A stretch of DNA of 64,000 bases, from positions 1 through 64,000 of the forward strand of contig JAJFFH010000045.1 in NCBI GenBank assembly GCA_021776735.1, given 5' to 3'. The notes below the pieces were generated by a model. That model worked only from the letters and a program-made list of their open reading frames with translations, searched no databases and was not told where the DNA came from. The stretch comes from Planctomycetota bacterium (GTDB lineage: Bacteria; Planctomycetota; PLA2). Positions within the stretch are counted from its first letter, which is position 1, and every line of letters begins with the position of its first letter. Positions 50,133 through 59,027 of the stretch are shown piece after piece. Both the position numbers and the translations under genes were made by a program.

Positions 50133-51103
50133 GTTTGCTCTTTCTCGAGGCGATAGAGCAGCGCCATGGCGCGGATGAACGCCCGCTTCGGGCGGCCCGG
50201 GATGCCCCAGTACTCAGCGCCGGCGGGAATGTCCCGCACGGCCGCCATCTTCGCGCCGAGCTTGGCGCCGTCGCCGATCGTGATCTGGTTGGCGACCCCG
50301 ACCTGACCGCCCATCTCGCAGCCGTTGCCGACGCGCGACATGCCCGCGATTCCGGTCTGTGCGGCGAGGAAGTTGTATTGCCCGAGGACGCAGTTGTGCG
50401 CGATGTGAACCATGTTGTCGAGCGCGGTGAAGCGGCCGATGCGCGTCTCGTCGAAGCGGGCGCGATCGATGGTGCAACAGGCGCCGATGTGCACGTCGTC
50501 CTCGATCACGACCGTGCCGACGTGATGCAGCCGCTCCGGCCCATGCGGCCCGGTCGCAAAGCCGAACCCCTGTCGGCCGATCACGGTGTTGGCTCCCAGC
50601 ACACACCGGTTGCCGATGACGACATCGTGGCCCAGGACCACGCCCGCTTCGATGCGACTGTCCTCGCCGATCGTGACGCCGTTCTCGATCACCACGTTCG
50701 CGCCGATGATTGCACGCGCGCCGATCGAGCAGTTCTCGCCGACGGTGGCGTGCGCACGGATCGAAACGCCCTCGCCGATCGAAGCCGATGACGCCATGAG
50801 TGCCGTCGGATGGAAGCCGACGGACGGCGATGTCGGGGCGAGTCCAAGCAGTTCGATGACCCGGTTGAACGCGACGAGCGGGTGTTCGTGCGTGATGTGC
50901 GGCTTGTCCGGCGTCAGGCCCTGAGCCGCGATCACGGCCCCCGCAGCGGACTCCTTCGTGCGGGCCAGGTACCGCGGGGACGCGAGCGGGGCGATGTCTT
51001 TTCGGCCCGCCGATTCGAGCGAAGAGACGCCTGTAAGCACGACGTCGCCGGAGCCGTGGAGCTCGCCGCCGATGGCGGCGTGGATTTCAGCCAGGGTGGG
51101 CAT
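50129..51103 (-). CDS. lpxD: UDP-3-O-acylglucosamine N-acyltransferase LpxD
   Basis: 324 residues. N-terminal domain 'LAEIHAAIGGELHGSGDVVLTGVSSLESAGRKDIAPLASPRYL', then left-handed beta-helix hexapeptides ('IGEGVSIRAHATVGENCSIGARAIIGANVVIENGVTIGEDS'), 'GRQGFGFA', and the catalytic His region 'ALDNMVHIAHNCVLG'. Adds the second acyl chain in lipid A synthesis. It shows the cell has an outer membrane with lipid A. No fabZ or lpxA is adjacent; the downstream genes are desaturase-like and DCC-like. A dispersed repeat (50822) lies at the junction of the two domains. Confidence 0.93.
   Translation of the reverse strand: MPTLAEIHAAIGGELHGSGDVVLTGVSSLESAGRKDIAPLASPRYLARTKESAAGAVIAAQGLTPDKPHITHEHPLVAFNRVIELLGLAPTSPSVGFHPTALMASSASIGEGVSIRAHATVGENCSIGARAIIGANVVIENGVTIGEDSRIEAGVVLGHDVVIGNRCVLGANTVIGRQGFGFATGPHGPERLHHVGTVVIEDDVHIGACCTIDRARFDETRIGRFTALDNMVHIAHNCVLGQYNFLAAQTGIAGMSRVGNGCEMGGQVGVANQITIGDGAKLGAKMAAVRDIPAGAEYWGIPGRPKRAFIRAMALLYRLEKEQT
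50822..50832 (+). repeat. Dispersed repeat copy inside lpxD
   Basis: Exact core with AAGCCGAC upstream; read as T-S-P-S-V-G between the N-terminal domain and the beta-helix. Confidence 0.8.
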
Positions 51104-51146
51104 CCCGTCAGGCTACCTACCCGGTCCCGCGTGATACAAGAACGCC

Positions 51147-51638
51147 GTGGAAGGCCTGCGCCCCGTGGCCGACGCCGACTCCGCGGCGCTCATCGCGCTG
51201 ATCACGTCGGTCTTTGACGAATACCCCGGCTGCGTCATGGACGTCGATGGCGAGGAGCCCGCTCTGAAGGCCCCGGCGACGTCGTTTCAGCACTTCTGGG
51301 TTGTCGAGCGCGCCGAGGGGATCGTCGCGTGCGTCGGCTGCGCGTTGGGCCCGCCGGACGGCCCCTCCGAGCTGAAAAAACCCGCCGAGCTGAAAAAACT
51401 CTACGTCCACAAGAGCGCGCGGCGGCAGGGCCTGGGTCGGGCGCTGATTGAACTCGTGGAACGAACGGCGATGTCCGCGGGTCGCCGCCGAATTCATCTG
51501 TGGTCGGACACCCGCTTTGAAGCCGCCCACGCGGTCTATGAAAAAATCGGCTACGTGCGCCTCCCCGAAACGCGCGATCTGCATGACAAGTCGAATACGT
51601 CGGAATTCCACTATCTAAAGGAACTCAGTCCAGCGTGA
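51147..51638 (+). CDS. GNAT acetyltransferase
   Basis: 163 residues from GTG 51147. 'LYVHKSARRQGLGRALIELVERTAMSAGRRRIHLWSDTRFEAAHAVYEKIGYVR' carries the acetyl-CoA loop Q-x-x-G-x-G/A and the C-terminal GNAT strand. Just before it, 'PSELKKPAELKKLYV' comes from a 15-bp tandem duplication (GAGCTGAAAAAAC twice). A weak repeat copy (51463) encodes R-T-A-M. Substrate unknown. Overlaps the convergent GIDE-LemA gene by 14 bp. Confidence 0.85.
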   Translation: MEGLRPVADADSAALIALITSVFDEYPGCVMDVDGEEPALKAPATSFQHFWVVERAEGIVACVGCALGPPDGPSELKKPAELKKLYVHKSARRQGLGRALIELVERTAMSAGRRRIHLWSDTRFEAAHAVYEKIGYVRLPETRDLHDKSNTSEFHYLKELSPA

Positions 51639-52857
51639 CGCGGGCTGCAGTCCGTTCGAAGCCCGTCGCCTCGAACAGGTTGCCCGCCCGAAAGCGCGTG
51701 AGGTTCGCGATCAGGGCGTCCGGCATCGTCTCGATGCGGTTGTTGAGCGCCGTGATGGTCTTGTTGTGGAACTCGCGGGCCAGCGCGATCCGGTCTTCCG
51801 TATCGACGAGTTCCTCGTGCAGCTCGCGGAAGTTGTCGGCTGCCTTGAGTTCGGGGTGATTCTCGACCAGCGCCAGCAGCGAACGGAGTGCACGGGTCTG
51901 GCTTTCCGCGTCGTTCGTGCGCGCTTCGACGATCTCCTTGTGCGTGGACTTTTCGTACTCGGCGTACGCGCGGACGACGGTGGCGAGGCGTGGAATCAAT
52001 ACGTGGCGTCGCCGTAGCTGGACGTCGATCAGGCTTTTGGCCATCTCCGCGCGTTCGCGCACCGACACGAGACCGTTGCGGACCAGCACGGAATACGCCA
52101 CGAACGCGGCGGCGAAAAACGCGATCAGTGCGCCGATCAGGAATTGCGGACCACCGGACGCCCCGGCGAAACCCGCCGCTCCGCCACTGACGATGAACGC
52201 GCCGCAGGCCATCCAGCCGTAGCCGCGTGCGATCTGGTCTTCGCTTCTCGTCGAGACCAGGTACACGTCGTTGCGGTGCCGGTTGCGGGCGATCTCCGGG
52301 GCTACGATGTCCTCACGTTGTCGCGCCGTGCCGAGCACGTAGACCCTCTCGCCGACCGTGATGGCTTCCTCGCGAAAGCGCCGGCGGTGGTCGGAGTCTC
52401 CGACGGACTCGATCGGCCCCTTGTCAAAATAGATCGGATCGAACATGCCGACGGTTTCGTCGAACACGGTTGAGCCGTGCACCTCCGCGCCGTCCGGGTC
52501 GATGCGCAATTCGCCGGTCCGGTCGCGCAGCAGGAACGGAGGATCCTCGCCGCCGCGACCGACCGTTGTCCACCCGGACTGCCTGTGCGTGCTGGTCTTT
52601 CCGTCGCTGTCGGTCCTCGTGACCGTGCGGCTCCAGCGCTCCTCGATGCCGTAGCTGTAGTAGACGCAGGCGCACTCGGCGAGATAGCTGCGCAGGACCG
52701 GGATCGGGACGGCTCGCCCTTTCACCTCGACCTGCCCGATGAACACGCCCTTGACCTTGGAGGTCGGCACGTTCTCCAGCAATCGCTTGCGCGACAGCGC
52801 GTAGTACCAGACCACGAGGAGAACGGGTGTGAGCAGACCAAGAAACGCGGGATGCAT
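51625..52857 (-). CDS. GIDE-domain plus LemA-like fusion membrane protein
   Basis: 410 residues from MHPAFLGLLTPVLLVVWYYAL (TTG 52866 also in frame). Residues about 1-210 form a GIDE-like domain ('LLENVPTSKVKGVFIGQVEVKGRAVPI', 'SYLAECACVYYSYGIEERW', 'ITVGERVYVLGTA'). A two-helix membrane segment follows, then a LemA-type bundle ('GLVSVRERAEMAKSLIDVQLRRRHVLIPRLATVVRAYAEYEKSTHKEIVEART', 'FRELHEELVDTEDRIALAREFHNKTITALNNRIETMPDALI'). A second LemA system in the window, fused instead of split. Confidence 0.82.
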   Translation of the reverse strand: MHPAFLGLLTPVLLVVWYYALSRKRLLENVPTSKVKGVFIGQVEVKGRAVPIPVLRSYLAECACVYYSYGIEERWSRTVTRTDSDGKTSTHRQSGWTTVGRGGEDPPFLLRDRTGELRIDPDGAEVHGSTVFDETVGMFDPIYFDKGPIESVGDSDHRRRFREEAITVGERVYVLGTARQREDIVAPEIARNRHRNDVYLVSTRSEDQIARGYGWMACGAFIVSGGAAGFAGASGGPQFLIGALIAFFAAAFVAYSVLVRNGLVSVRERAEMAKSLIDVQLRRRHVLIPRLATVVRAYAEYEKSTHKEIVEARTNDAESQTRALRSLLALVENHPELKAADNFRELHEELVDTEDRIALAREFHNKTITALNNRIETMPDALIANLTRFRAGNLFEATGFERTAARVTLD

Positions 52858-52885
52858 CGAGTTCAAAACAGGTTACGTTAATCAG

Positions 52886-53779
52886 GTGCGTGTCCGAAAT
52901 GACGAGTCCATTGGCCGTGCCGTCGCGTTCTGCGTCGGCGCCTACACTTTCTTGAGCCTCCGGGGCACGGCGAACCTCTGGTGGATCGACGTGCGGCCCT
53001 GGCCCGGCGCTGTACTTGCGCCGATTGCGCTCGCGCTCCTCTTCCATGCCGTGCGTCCCGGATGGTGGGGCCGTGCCGCGGCAGGCATTGCCGGAGCGAT
53101 TGTGGTCCTGAATGTAGTCGCGTTTTATCGCTCGCCCTTCAGCTCCGCGTTTCCGGTCCCGCTGTCGCTGTTTGTGCTCGTCTTGCTGGCACTGATCTGG
53201 CGTGCGCCGCGGCTGCGCGGACCGCGCCTGAAGGGGTTCGCATGGATCGGTACGCCGGTCCTTCTCGGCGGGCTGTTCCCGCTCGCGCACGTGTTGACCT
53301 ACGGAATGTCGGACTACGCGCGTCCCGCGGACCGGATCGTGGTGTTTGGTGCGCGCTGCTACGCCGACGGCAAGCCGTCGCTGACCCTTGAGGACCGCGT
53401 GCGCACCGCGTGCGGTCTGTACCGGCGCGGGCTGGCGCCGAAGCTGCTCTTGTCGGGCGGTCCCGGCGATGGTCCGGTGCACGAGACCGAGGCCATGCGC
53501 AAGTTCGCCCTCGCCGAAGGCGTGCCGGACCACGCCATCGAAATCGACCGGGCCGGTCTCGACACGATGGCGACCGTCCACAACACCGGTCCGGGTCGCC
53601 TGCTTGCCGTCAGCCACTTCTATCACCTGCCACGCATCCAACTCGCATATCGCAGCGCGGGCCGCACGGTCTACACCGTCCCGGCGCACGAGATGCGCCC
53701 GGTCCGCGGCACGCGCCGCTTTGTCGCCCGCGAGATACCCGCGTTCTGGTGGTACTGGCTGCGCCACGCGGTGTCATGA
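52886..53779 (+). CDS. YdcF-like (DUF218) membrane protein
   Basis: 297 residues from GTG 52886. Four to five N-terminal membrane helices, then the DUF218 domain 'ADRIVVFGARCYADGKPSLTLEDRVRTACGLYRRGLAPKLLLSGGPGDGPVHETEAMRKFALAEGVPDHAIEIDRAGLDTMATVHNT-GPGRLLAVSHFYHLPRIQLAYRSAGRTVYTVPA'. Homologues carry a few more residues between 'NT' and 'RLLAVSHFYH', so a short in-frame deletion is possible. Role in envelope biogenesis is assumed for the family. Divergent from the GIDE-LemA gene by about 28 bp. Confidence 0.82.
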   Translation: MRVRNDESIGRAVAFCVGAYTFLSLRGTANLWWIDVRPWPGAVLAPIALALLFHAVRPGWWGRAAAGIAGAIVVLNVVAFYRSPFSSAFPVPLSLFVLVLLALIWRAPRLRGPRLKGFAWIGTPVLLGGLFPLAHVLTYGMSDYARPADRIVVFGARCYADGKPSLTLEDRVRTACGLYRRGLAPKLLLSGGPGDGPVHETEAMRKFALAEGVPDHAIEIDRAGLDTMATVHNTGPGRLLAVSHFYHLPRIQLAYRSAGRTVYTVPAHEMRPVRGTRRFVAREIPAFWWYWLRHAVS

Positions 53780-53810
53780 ACGCTCGGTCCTGCGGCGGTG
53801 TTATAGGGGC

Positions 53811-56800
53811 GTGAACCGCAGGGAGTTGCTCGAGCACGGCGAGTTTGTTCGCGCGGTTGTCCGCCGGCTTGTGGCCGACGAGGCGACGGCGGACGATCTC
53901 GTTCAGGAAACGTGGGTGCGCGTGCTGCGTTCGCCGCCGCGCCACGATCGCTCGATCCGGGCCTGGTTGGCCCGCGTCGCCCGCAACGTCGCGCTCAACT
54001 GGCTGCGCCGCGAAAAACGGCACGCGGACCGCGTCCATGGCGCGGAACTGCCCGCGACACCGCCGTCACCGGACGAGCTGGTCGATCGCATGCACGAACG
54101 GCGGCGCGTAATCGACGCGGTTCTGAAACTCGATGAACCGTGGCGAGCGACCGTCCTCCTGCGTTTCTTCGAGGGATTGACGCCTCTGGAGATCGCGCGT
54201 CTCCACAAGATCCCGCCGGGCACCGTGCGCAGCCGTCTCCATCGCGGCCTGGAAAAAGTGAAACGGCGCCTCGAACGACAGCGCGGCGGCCTCGCGTCCC
54301 TGGCCCCGCTACTCGCACTTCCCCGCGGCGTCCTCACCGGAGCGATTGTCATGAAGACCAAGTCCACGATCACCGCCGCGGCCGTGCTGTTGCTCATCGC
54401 GGCCACGTTCACCGTCGTCGCGCTTTCCGGCGCGTTCCCGGATGACGGACCGGACAGCGGCGACGAGGCGCGTCGTAGCTTGAACGAGCGGACGGCTGCC
54501 GAGGGTTCTCCGGCGAGCAAGACGGGTGGGGAGACAGGCGAGGACATCGCCGTCCGTATGCTTCCCAAAAAGGTGGGGGAGGCGGCGGAAGGGGAGGAAG
54601 AAGCTGCGGAGGAAGCGCGCGACGGCAACGGCGACGCTGCCATCGGGAAGGGAAAGGGCGAGGTCTACGGCACCGTGCGGGAAACAGGGAGCACGCGGCG
54701 GCTTGCGGGGGTTGTGGTGTACCTCGTGCCGGGTGCGGACGGCTACGGCAAAACAAAAGGCCGCACGCTGCGGACGCGCACGGACGACCATGGGCGGTTT
54801 TCGTTTCGGGGCGTGCCGCGCGGGCGCTTTGTGGTCGTGCCGATTTCGCGCGGGCACTACATCGCGAGTTCGCTGCGGATTGATCAGCGGCGCACCACCG
54901 AGGGGATTCGTCACTTCGGACCGCCGCCCGACGTGGCGGTCTTGATGCCGCGCGCCGGGGCGCGGGTGCGGCGTGACGTGCGGCTGGCGCGCGGGCTCGG
55001 TGTGCACGGGCGCGTCGTCGATCCTGCGGGCAAGCCGGTGGCTGGTGCGACGGTCCACCTCGCCGTGGGGCGCCACAACCACTTCTCGAAGTATTGGGGC
55101 ATCGTGTGGCCGGTGCCGGTCGATGCGGAGTTGGCCGTTTCCGACGAGTACGGGCGTTTCTCCGCGACGGGAATCGCGTTTCGGGGCAAGGTTCGGCTGT
55201 TTGCCCGCAAGGCTTCGTTCGCGCCGGTGCCGTCCGACTACGTGCTACTGCGTCCCGATTTTCCGGAACCCGAGGTCGAGCTTCGGTTGCGAGCGGCCGC
55301 GTCGCTTTCCGGACGGGTTGTCGATGATCTTGGGAAGCCGCTTGCCGGGACCGCGGTGACCTGTCGCTGGATCGACAGGGTGCACGGCCGATTCGCCGGC
55401 ATCAAGCATGCGTCGGACACGTTGGAGATGCGCACCGATACGGAGGGTTGCTTCGCGTTTCAGGGCGTGCCGGCGGCGCACGAGCCGCTGCGGCTTGAAG
55501 CGTACCTGGCAGGGTTCCCGCGTCGGCGCATGTCCGTCAAGCCGCTGGCTGCAGGGGAGGACCGTTCGATCGAGATCGTGTTTGCGCGCGGGGCCGCGCT
55601 GACCGGCGTACTGGTCGGCGTCGATGGAGCGCCGCGGGCCGGTGTGCCGATTCTCGCCTTCAGCGAGCGTGCCCGCCTCGGCGTGACAACGGACGCGGCG
55701 GGCCGCTTTTCGCTGTTCGGTCTATCCGAAGGCGAAGTCACGCTGCGGGCGCGTCCGAACTACGAGTCGCTCGTGGAGCTGGGAGCGTTCAAGGCGCCGG
55801 CCGAGAATCTCGTGCTGACGCTTCGCGAGTATCGCTTGCGTGGGCGCGTCGTCGGTCCCGAGAGCCTTGCCCTCGCGTCGTGCCGGGTCGCGGTCGACAA
55901 GGCGGTGATTCGCAACGCCGGCATGCTCCTGTTGACGGGCGACCCGTTCGTCGCGATCGACGGTGTGTTCGATATCCCCGTGACCGGACCGCCGCCGTAC
56001 GAAGTGACGGTGACCGGTGCGCGCGGCGCGAACGCGCAACTCCTCAACCTGCTGCCCCGCACCGTAACCGTGCACGAAGCCGCCGACCTGCTCATCCGCC
56101 TTGAGGAGCCCGGCGCCAGCCTCGAAGGACGAACGATCGATGCCGCGGGTGCGCCCGTGCAGGGTGTCGAGCTGCGCGTCGGGGCGCTGCGGATTCGCAG
56201 CACGGCGGACGGCCGGTTCTCGTTCGGCGGCCTGAGCGCGGACACCGTGACGCTGATGATCAAGGCGCCGGAAGGTTACTTCGCCCGCAAGTCCATGCGG
56301 GTGGCGCCCGGCGGGCCGGTGATCGACGTCTTGCTGCAGCGCGCCCTGGCCATTGCCGGCGTTGTGCGGACGAGTGCCGGGGAGACCATCAGCGAAGGTG
56401 TCGCGAGCGCCACGTGGCCGGGCGGTCGTCAGACCGCGCGCCTACGCGGCGATGGCACGTTTCAAATCGAGGGCGTACCGGAGGGCGTCACAGCCACGGT
56501 CAGCGTCACGACGTGGGGCGCCGTGCTGGGCCCGAAGTTGCCGCCGGGCCGCGTCGAAAGCATCGCCGCGGGCGCGACCGGAGTCGAGGTCGTCCTTCCT
56601 GCTCCGGTGTACATCGAGGGCCTCGTCGTCGACGCGCGCGGCGCTCCGGTCGTTCGCGTCGCTGTTACGTCCACGCGCGACGGCAAACAGACCGGCGCCG
56701 GAGACACCGATCGCGAAGGTCGCTTTCGGTTCGCGGTGGCCCACGTCGGCGAGCACGCGCTGAGCGTGTTTCGAGGACGCCGCATCGCCGGACCGATTCC

Positions 56801-57314
56801 CGCCGATGCGCCCGGACGCAACGTACGGCTCGTGGTCGCAGATCAAAGAACGGTCCGTGGCCGGATTACAGGAACGGACGGCGATGTTTCCGGGTTCATC
56901 GTGATGGCGTGGGCCGCGTTCGACCCCGGTCGTATGGTGCCCGCCCGCGTGCGCAAGGACGGATCGTTCCAGATCACCGTGCGATTCGAGGGCGCTGTCA
57001 CCGTGGTCGCGCGCAACGCCGCCGACGGCCGGTTCGCCCGTGAACGCGTTGAAGACCTGTCCCGCGAGCTGACGCTCAAGCCCAAGCCGGGCGAATCGAT
57101 CCGGGGACGCGTGGAGGGACCGGAGGGGCCGAAACTCGTCACGGCTCTCGGCGACGACTGGCGCAGCGGCGCGCGAGTTGACGGCGACGGCAGCTTCGTC
57201 ATGCGCGGCCTGCCCAAGGGCAAGTATCGGCTGGTCGTGTCGGGATACGGCAAGCGGGCCGAGCAACCCGACGTCGCTACCGGGGCGGAAGACGTGGTCT
57301 TGAAGATGAAGTAG
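53811..57314 (+). CDS. ECF-type sigma factor fused to CRD repeats
   Basis: 1167 residues from GTG 53811. The sigma part (about 1-165) has region 2 'VVRRLVADEATADDLVQETWVRVLRSPP', 'IRAWLARVARNVALNWLRREKR' and region 4 'LDEPWRATVLLRFFEGLTPLEIARLHKIPPGTVRSRLHRGLEKVKRRL'. A membrane helix (about 181-207, 'TITAAAVLLLIAATFTVVALSG') is followed by a charged linker with a dispersed repeat and about 900 residues of CRD modules ('GVHGRVVDPAGKPVAGATVHLAV', 'LSGRVVDDLGKPLAGTAVTC', 'SLEGRTIDAAGAPVQGVELRVG'). Same layout as 483-3785 and 61052-63886. No separate anti-sigma gene is adjacent; the membrane tether may do that job. Confidence 0.88.
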   Translation: MNRRELLEHGEFVRAVVRRLVADEATADDLVQETWVRVLRSPPRHDRSIRAWLARVARNVALNWLRREKRHADRVHGAELPATPPSPDELVDRMHERRRVIDAVLKLDEPWRATVLLRFFEGLTPLEIARLHKIPPGTVRSRLHRGLEKVKRRLERQRGGLASLAPLLALPRGVLTGAIVMKTKSTITAAAVLLLIAATFTVVALSGAFPDDGPDSGDEARRSLNERTAAEGSPASKTGGETGEDIAVRMLPKKVGEAAEGEEEAAEEARDGNGDAAIGKGKGEVYGTVRETGSTRRLAGVVVYLVPGADGYGKTKGRTLRTRTDDHGRFSFRGVPRGRFVVVPISRGHYIASSLRIDQRRTTEGIRHFGPPPDVAVLMPRAGARVRRDVRLARGLGVHGRVVDPAGKPVAGATVHLAVGRHNHFSKYWGIVWPVPVDAELAVSDEYGRFSATGIAFRGKVRLFARKASFAPVPSDYVLLRPDFPEPEVELRLRAAASLSGRVVDDLGKPLAGTAVTCRWIDRVHGRFAGIKHASDTLEMRTDTEGCFAFQGVPAAHEPLRLEAYLAGFPRRRMSVKPLAAGEDRSIEIVFARGAALTGVLVGVDGAPRAGVPILAFSERARLGVTTDAAGRFSLFGLSEGEVTLRARPNYESLVELGAFKAPAENLVLTLREYRLRGRVVGPESLALASCRVAVDKAVIRNAGMLLLTGDPFVAIDGVFDIPVTGPPPYEVTVTGARGANAQLLNLLPRTVTVHEAADLLIRLEEPGASLEGRTIDAAGAPVQGVELRVGALRIRSTADGRFSFGGLSADTVTLMIKAPEGYFARKSMRVAPGGPVIDVLLQRALAIAGVVRTSAGETISEGVASATWPGGRQTARLRGDGTFQIEGVPEGVTATVSVTTWGAVLGPKLPPGRVESIAAGATGVEVVLPAPVYIEGLVVDARGAPVVRVAVTSTRDGKQTGAGDTDREGRFRFAVAHVGEHALSVFRGRRIAGPIPADAPGRNVRLVVADQRTVRGRITGTDGDVSGFIVMAWAAFDPGRMVPARVRKDGSFQITVRFEGAVTVVARNAADGRFARERVEDLSRELTLKPKPGESIRGRVEGPEGPKLVTALGDDWRSGARVDGDGSFVMRGLPKGKYRLVVSGYGKRAEQPDVATGAEDVVLKMK
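54545..54565 (-). repeat. Dispersed repeat copy in sigma-CRD linker
   Basis: Exact core at 54545-54555 with GTATGCTTCCC; read as E-D-I-A-V-R-M-L-P just outside the membrane helix. Confidence 0.8.
56876..56886 (+). repeat. Dispersed repeat copy in CRD module
   Basis: Exact core with AACGG upstream and TTTCCGGG downstream; read as T-G-T-D-G-D-V-S. Confidence 0.75.
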
Positions 57315-57355
57315 CCGGGCGTCACGGGCCGGGGAGTCGCGGCGTCTCGGATGTG

Positions 57356-58666
57356 ATGAGACTCCTGCTCGTGCTCCTGGGGCTGCTTTTTTCCTTGGCG
57401 CCCGCCGCCTCCGCCCGCGAAGCGGACGAGGTCGCGCCGCCCACCATGGCCGACGTGCAGGCGGCGCTCAAGCGCAACGATCCCGCCGGGGCCGCGCGGA
57501 TCGCGCGGGCGATTGCGAAGGCGCAGCCGCAAAACGCGTCTGCGTGGTTCATGTTGGGGTATTGCCTGCACGCGCAGGGCAAGCTGGAAGAGGCCGTCGT
57601 TGTGCACGAGAAAGCCGCCACGTTTCCCAAGGTGGCGCCCGTCGCGCTGTTCAATCTCGCCTGTGCCCAGGCGCGTCTCGGGGCCAAGGACCAGGCGTTT
57701 GATGCGCTGACCCGGGCGCGGGCGGCGGGTTTTTTGCCGAACCCGCAGACCCGCCGCGACCCGGATCTCGTCTCCCTGTGTGACGATCCCCGGTTCGACA
57801 AGCTCATCCCGCCGGCCGGTGCAAACCTGCCACGCGGCAACCCGAAACAATTCGACTTCTGGCTCGGGGCGTGGGACGCGAAGGTTCGTTTGTTGGGCGC
57901 GAAGGGGCAGTGGAACCCGGGCGGCACGTTGCGCATCCGGATCGAGAGAGCGGTCGGCGGTCACGGAGTCGTCGAGTATACGGAGGGCTCGATCGGCGGC
58001 AGTACCCCAACGCACGGGTTTTCGCTGCGGGCGTTCGATCCGCGCGAAAACGTCTGGACCCTCCTGTTGTTGTGGCCGAGTCCGGGCAAGCCGGTCTTTT
58101 CGATGTTGCAGGGTGGCTTTCGTCATGGCCGCGGCGAGTTCCTCGCCGGCCGCGGCGCGAGCCTGACCCGGTTCACGTTCAGCGACACCGGCGCGGGCCG
58201 TTTTCGTTGGGACCAGGCGACCTCGAAGGACAAGCGTGCGTGGACGACCACGATGATGTTTTTGGGCACGCGCCGCGCCGACGGCAAAGACATCGCCGTT
58301 CGTACGCTGACGCCCTCCGTGTGCCCCGGCGACGAGTTCCGCTCGTTCGACTTCCTATGCGGGAAATGGGATGCGTTCGAGGGTCGGTCGATCATGGGAG
58401 GGGCCGCCGTCGTCACGGAGAGCGAAGACGAGTACGCGATCCGCGCGTACGATCCCGGGCGGAAGGCTTGGGTGTGCTACGTCCTGCGCTACGGGAGCCC
58501 GCGGTTCGTGCGCTATCAGGGGACACCGGACAGCCTGGCGAATGCGACGGAGCGCTTGCGCTGGGTCGAACGCGGGAAGGACCGGCTCGTGCGCGTGCGA
58601 GAGCGGCGCGTGAAGGGTGAGTGGAAGACCACGAAACGCGACGTCTTTGCCCGGCGCGCCCGATAG
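57356..58666 (+). CDS. Exported TPR protein with DUF1579-like C-terminal region
   Basis: 436 residues from MRLLLVLLGLLFSLAPAASARE (signal peptide). TPR-type helices at about 30-125 ('ALKRNDPAGAARIARAIAKAQPQNASAWFMLGYCLHAQGKLEEAVVVHEKAA'). Two beta-rich lipocalin-like repeats follow, each beginning with a 'FDFWLGAWDA' or 'FDFLCGKWDAFEG' motif as in DUF1579-like proteins. A dispersed repeat with one mismatch (58291) joins the two repeats (G-K-D-I-A-V-R-T). Probably co-transcribed with the sigma-CRD gene 41 bp upstream. Confidence 0.75.
   Translation: MRLLLVLLGLLFSLAPAASAREADEVAPPTMADVQAALKRNDPAGAARIARAIAKAQPQNASAWFMLGYCLHAQGKLEEAVVVHEKAATFPKVAPVALFNLACAQARLGAKDQAFDALTRARAAGFLPNPQTRRDPDLVSLCDDPRFDKLIPPAGANLPRGNPKQFDFWLGAWDAKVRLLGAKGQWNPGGTLRIRIERAVGGHGVVEYTEGSIGGSTPTHGFSLRAFDPRENVWTLLLLWPSPGKPVFSMLQGGFRHGRGEFLAGRGASLTRFTFSDTGAGRFRWDQATSKDKRAWTTTMMFLGTRRADGKDIAVRTLTPSVCPGDEFRSFDFLCGKWDAFEGRSIMGGAAVVTESEDEYAIRAYDPGRKAWVCYVLRYGSPRFVRYQGTPDSLANATERLRWVERGKDRLVRVRERRVKGEWKTTKRDVFARRAR
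58291..58301 (-). repeat. Dispersed repeat copy, one mismatch
   Basis: CATCGCCGTTC then GTACGCTGA; read as K-D-I-A-V-R-T between two homologous beta-domains. Confidence 0.65.
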
Positions 58667-58747
58667 CGCCTTGGCGATCAGCGGCGACGCGAAGCGCAGT
58701 CCGCTGCCTCGTCTTGTTGGGCGGCCGCGCCCGGGAACTGGTTTTCA

Positions 58748-58775
58748 GCCACAGAGGACACCGAGATCACAGAGA
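58748..58775 (+). repeat. Left inverted repeat of GxxExxY remnant
   Basis: GCCACAGAGGACACCGAGAT matches the reverse complement of the right arm (58922-58942) at 18 of 20 positions. Confidence 0.75.
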
Positions 58776-58923
58776 GACTCGCTGAATGCCATCCACCAAT
58801 GCCGGACTGCCGAAGTTGACGATCAGGCCACGCTTCCGTCCTGTGCTCTTCAGGTAGGAGACCCATGTGGCGATGCATCTCGATCGCTGCCGCGATGATC
58901 GGCTCGGTGAGCGGGTCTCCCAT
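58767..58923 (-). pseudogene. GxxExxY-family remnant with internal deletion
   Basis: The 5' part reads MGDPLTEPIIAAAIEMHRHMG, the start of GxxExxY proteins (ExIIGxAxEVHRxLG). After that the frame shifts and the 3' part reads YLKSTGRKRGLIVNFGSPALVDGIQRVSL, the end of the same family. About 75-80 internal residues, including the GxxExxY motif, are gone. The remnant lies between 20-bp inverted repeats of the CCACAGAGG type, which overlap both ends of the coding sequence. Family function is unsettled (nuclease-like fold proposed). Confidence 0.78.
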
Positions 58924-58942
58924 CTCTGTGACCTCTGTGGCC
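58922..58942 (-). repeat. Right inverted repeat of GxxExxY remnant
   Basis: Top strand TCTCTGTGACCTCTGTGGCC. Partner of 58748-58775; contains the start codon of the remnant gene. Confidence 0.75.
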
Positions 58943-59027
58943 AGAACTGCTCATCGTCCGCCCAACGCCTGCGTAACGGTTTGGCAACGGCGCCGAACGG
59001 TTCGGGCGCGGTTTCGTATCCTGCGGT

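Larger units (their letters stand above)
58667..59027. other. Intergenic region holding the GxxExxY cassette
   Basis: Apart from the remnant and its inverted repeats it contains a GCGACGCGAAGCG-type intergenic word (about 58684) also seen near 13660 and 32687. Nothing else is supported. Confidence 0.5.
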
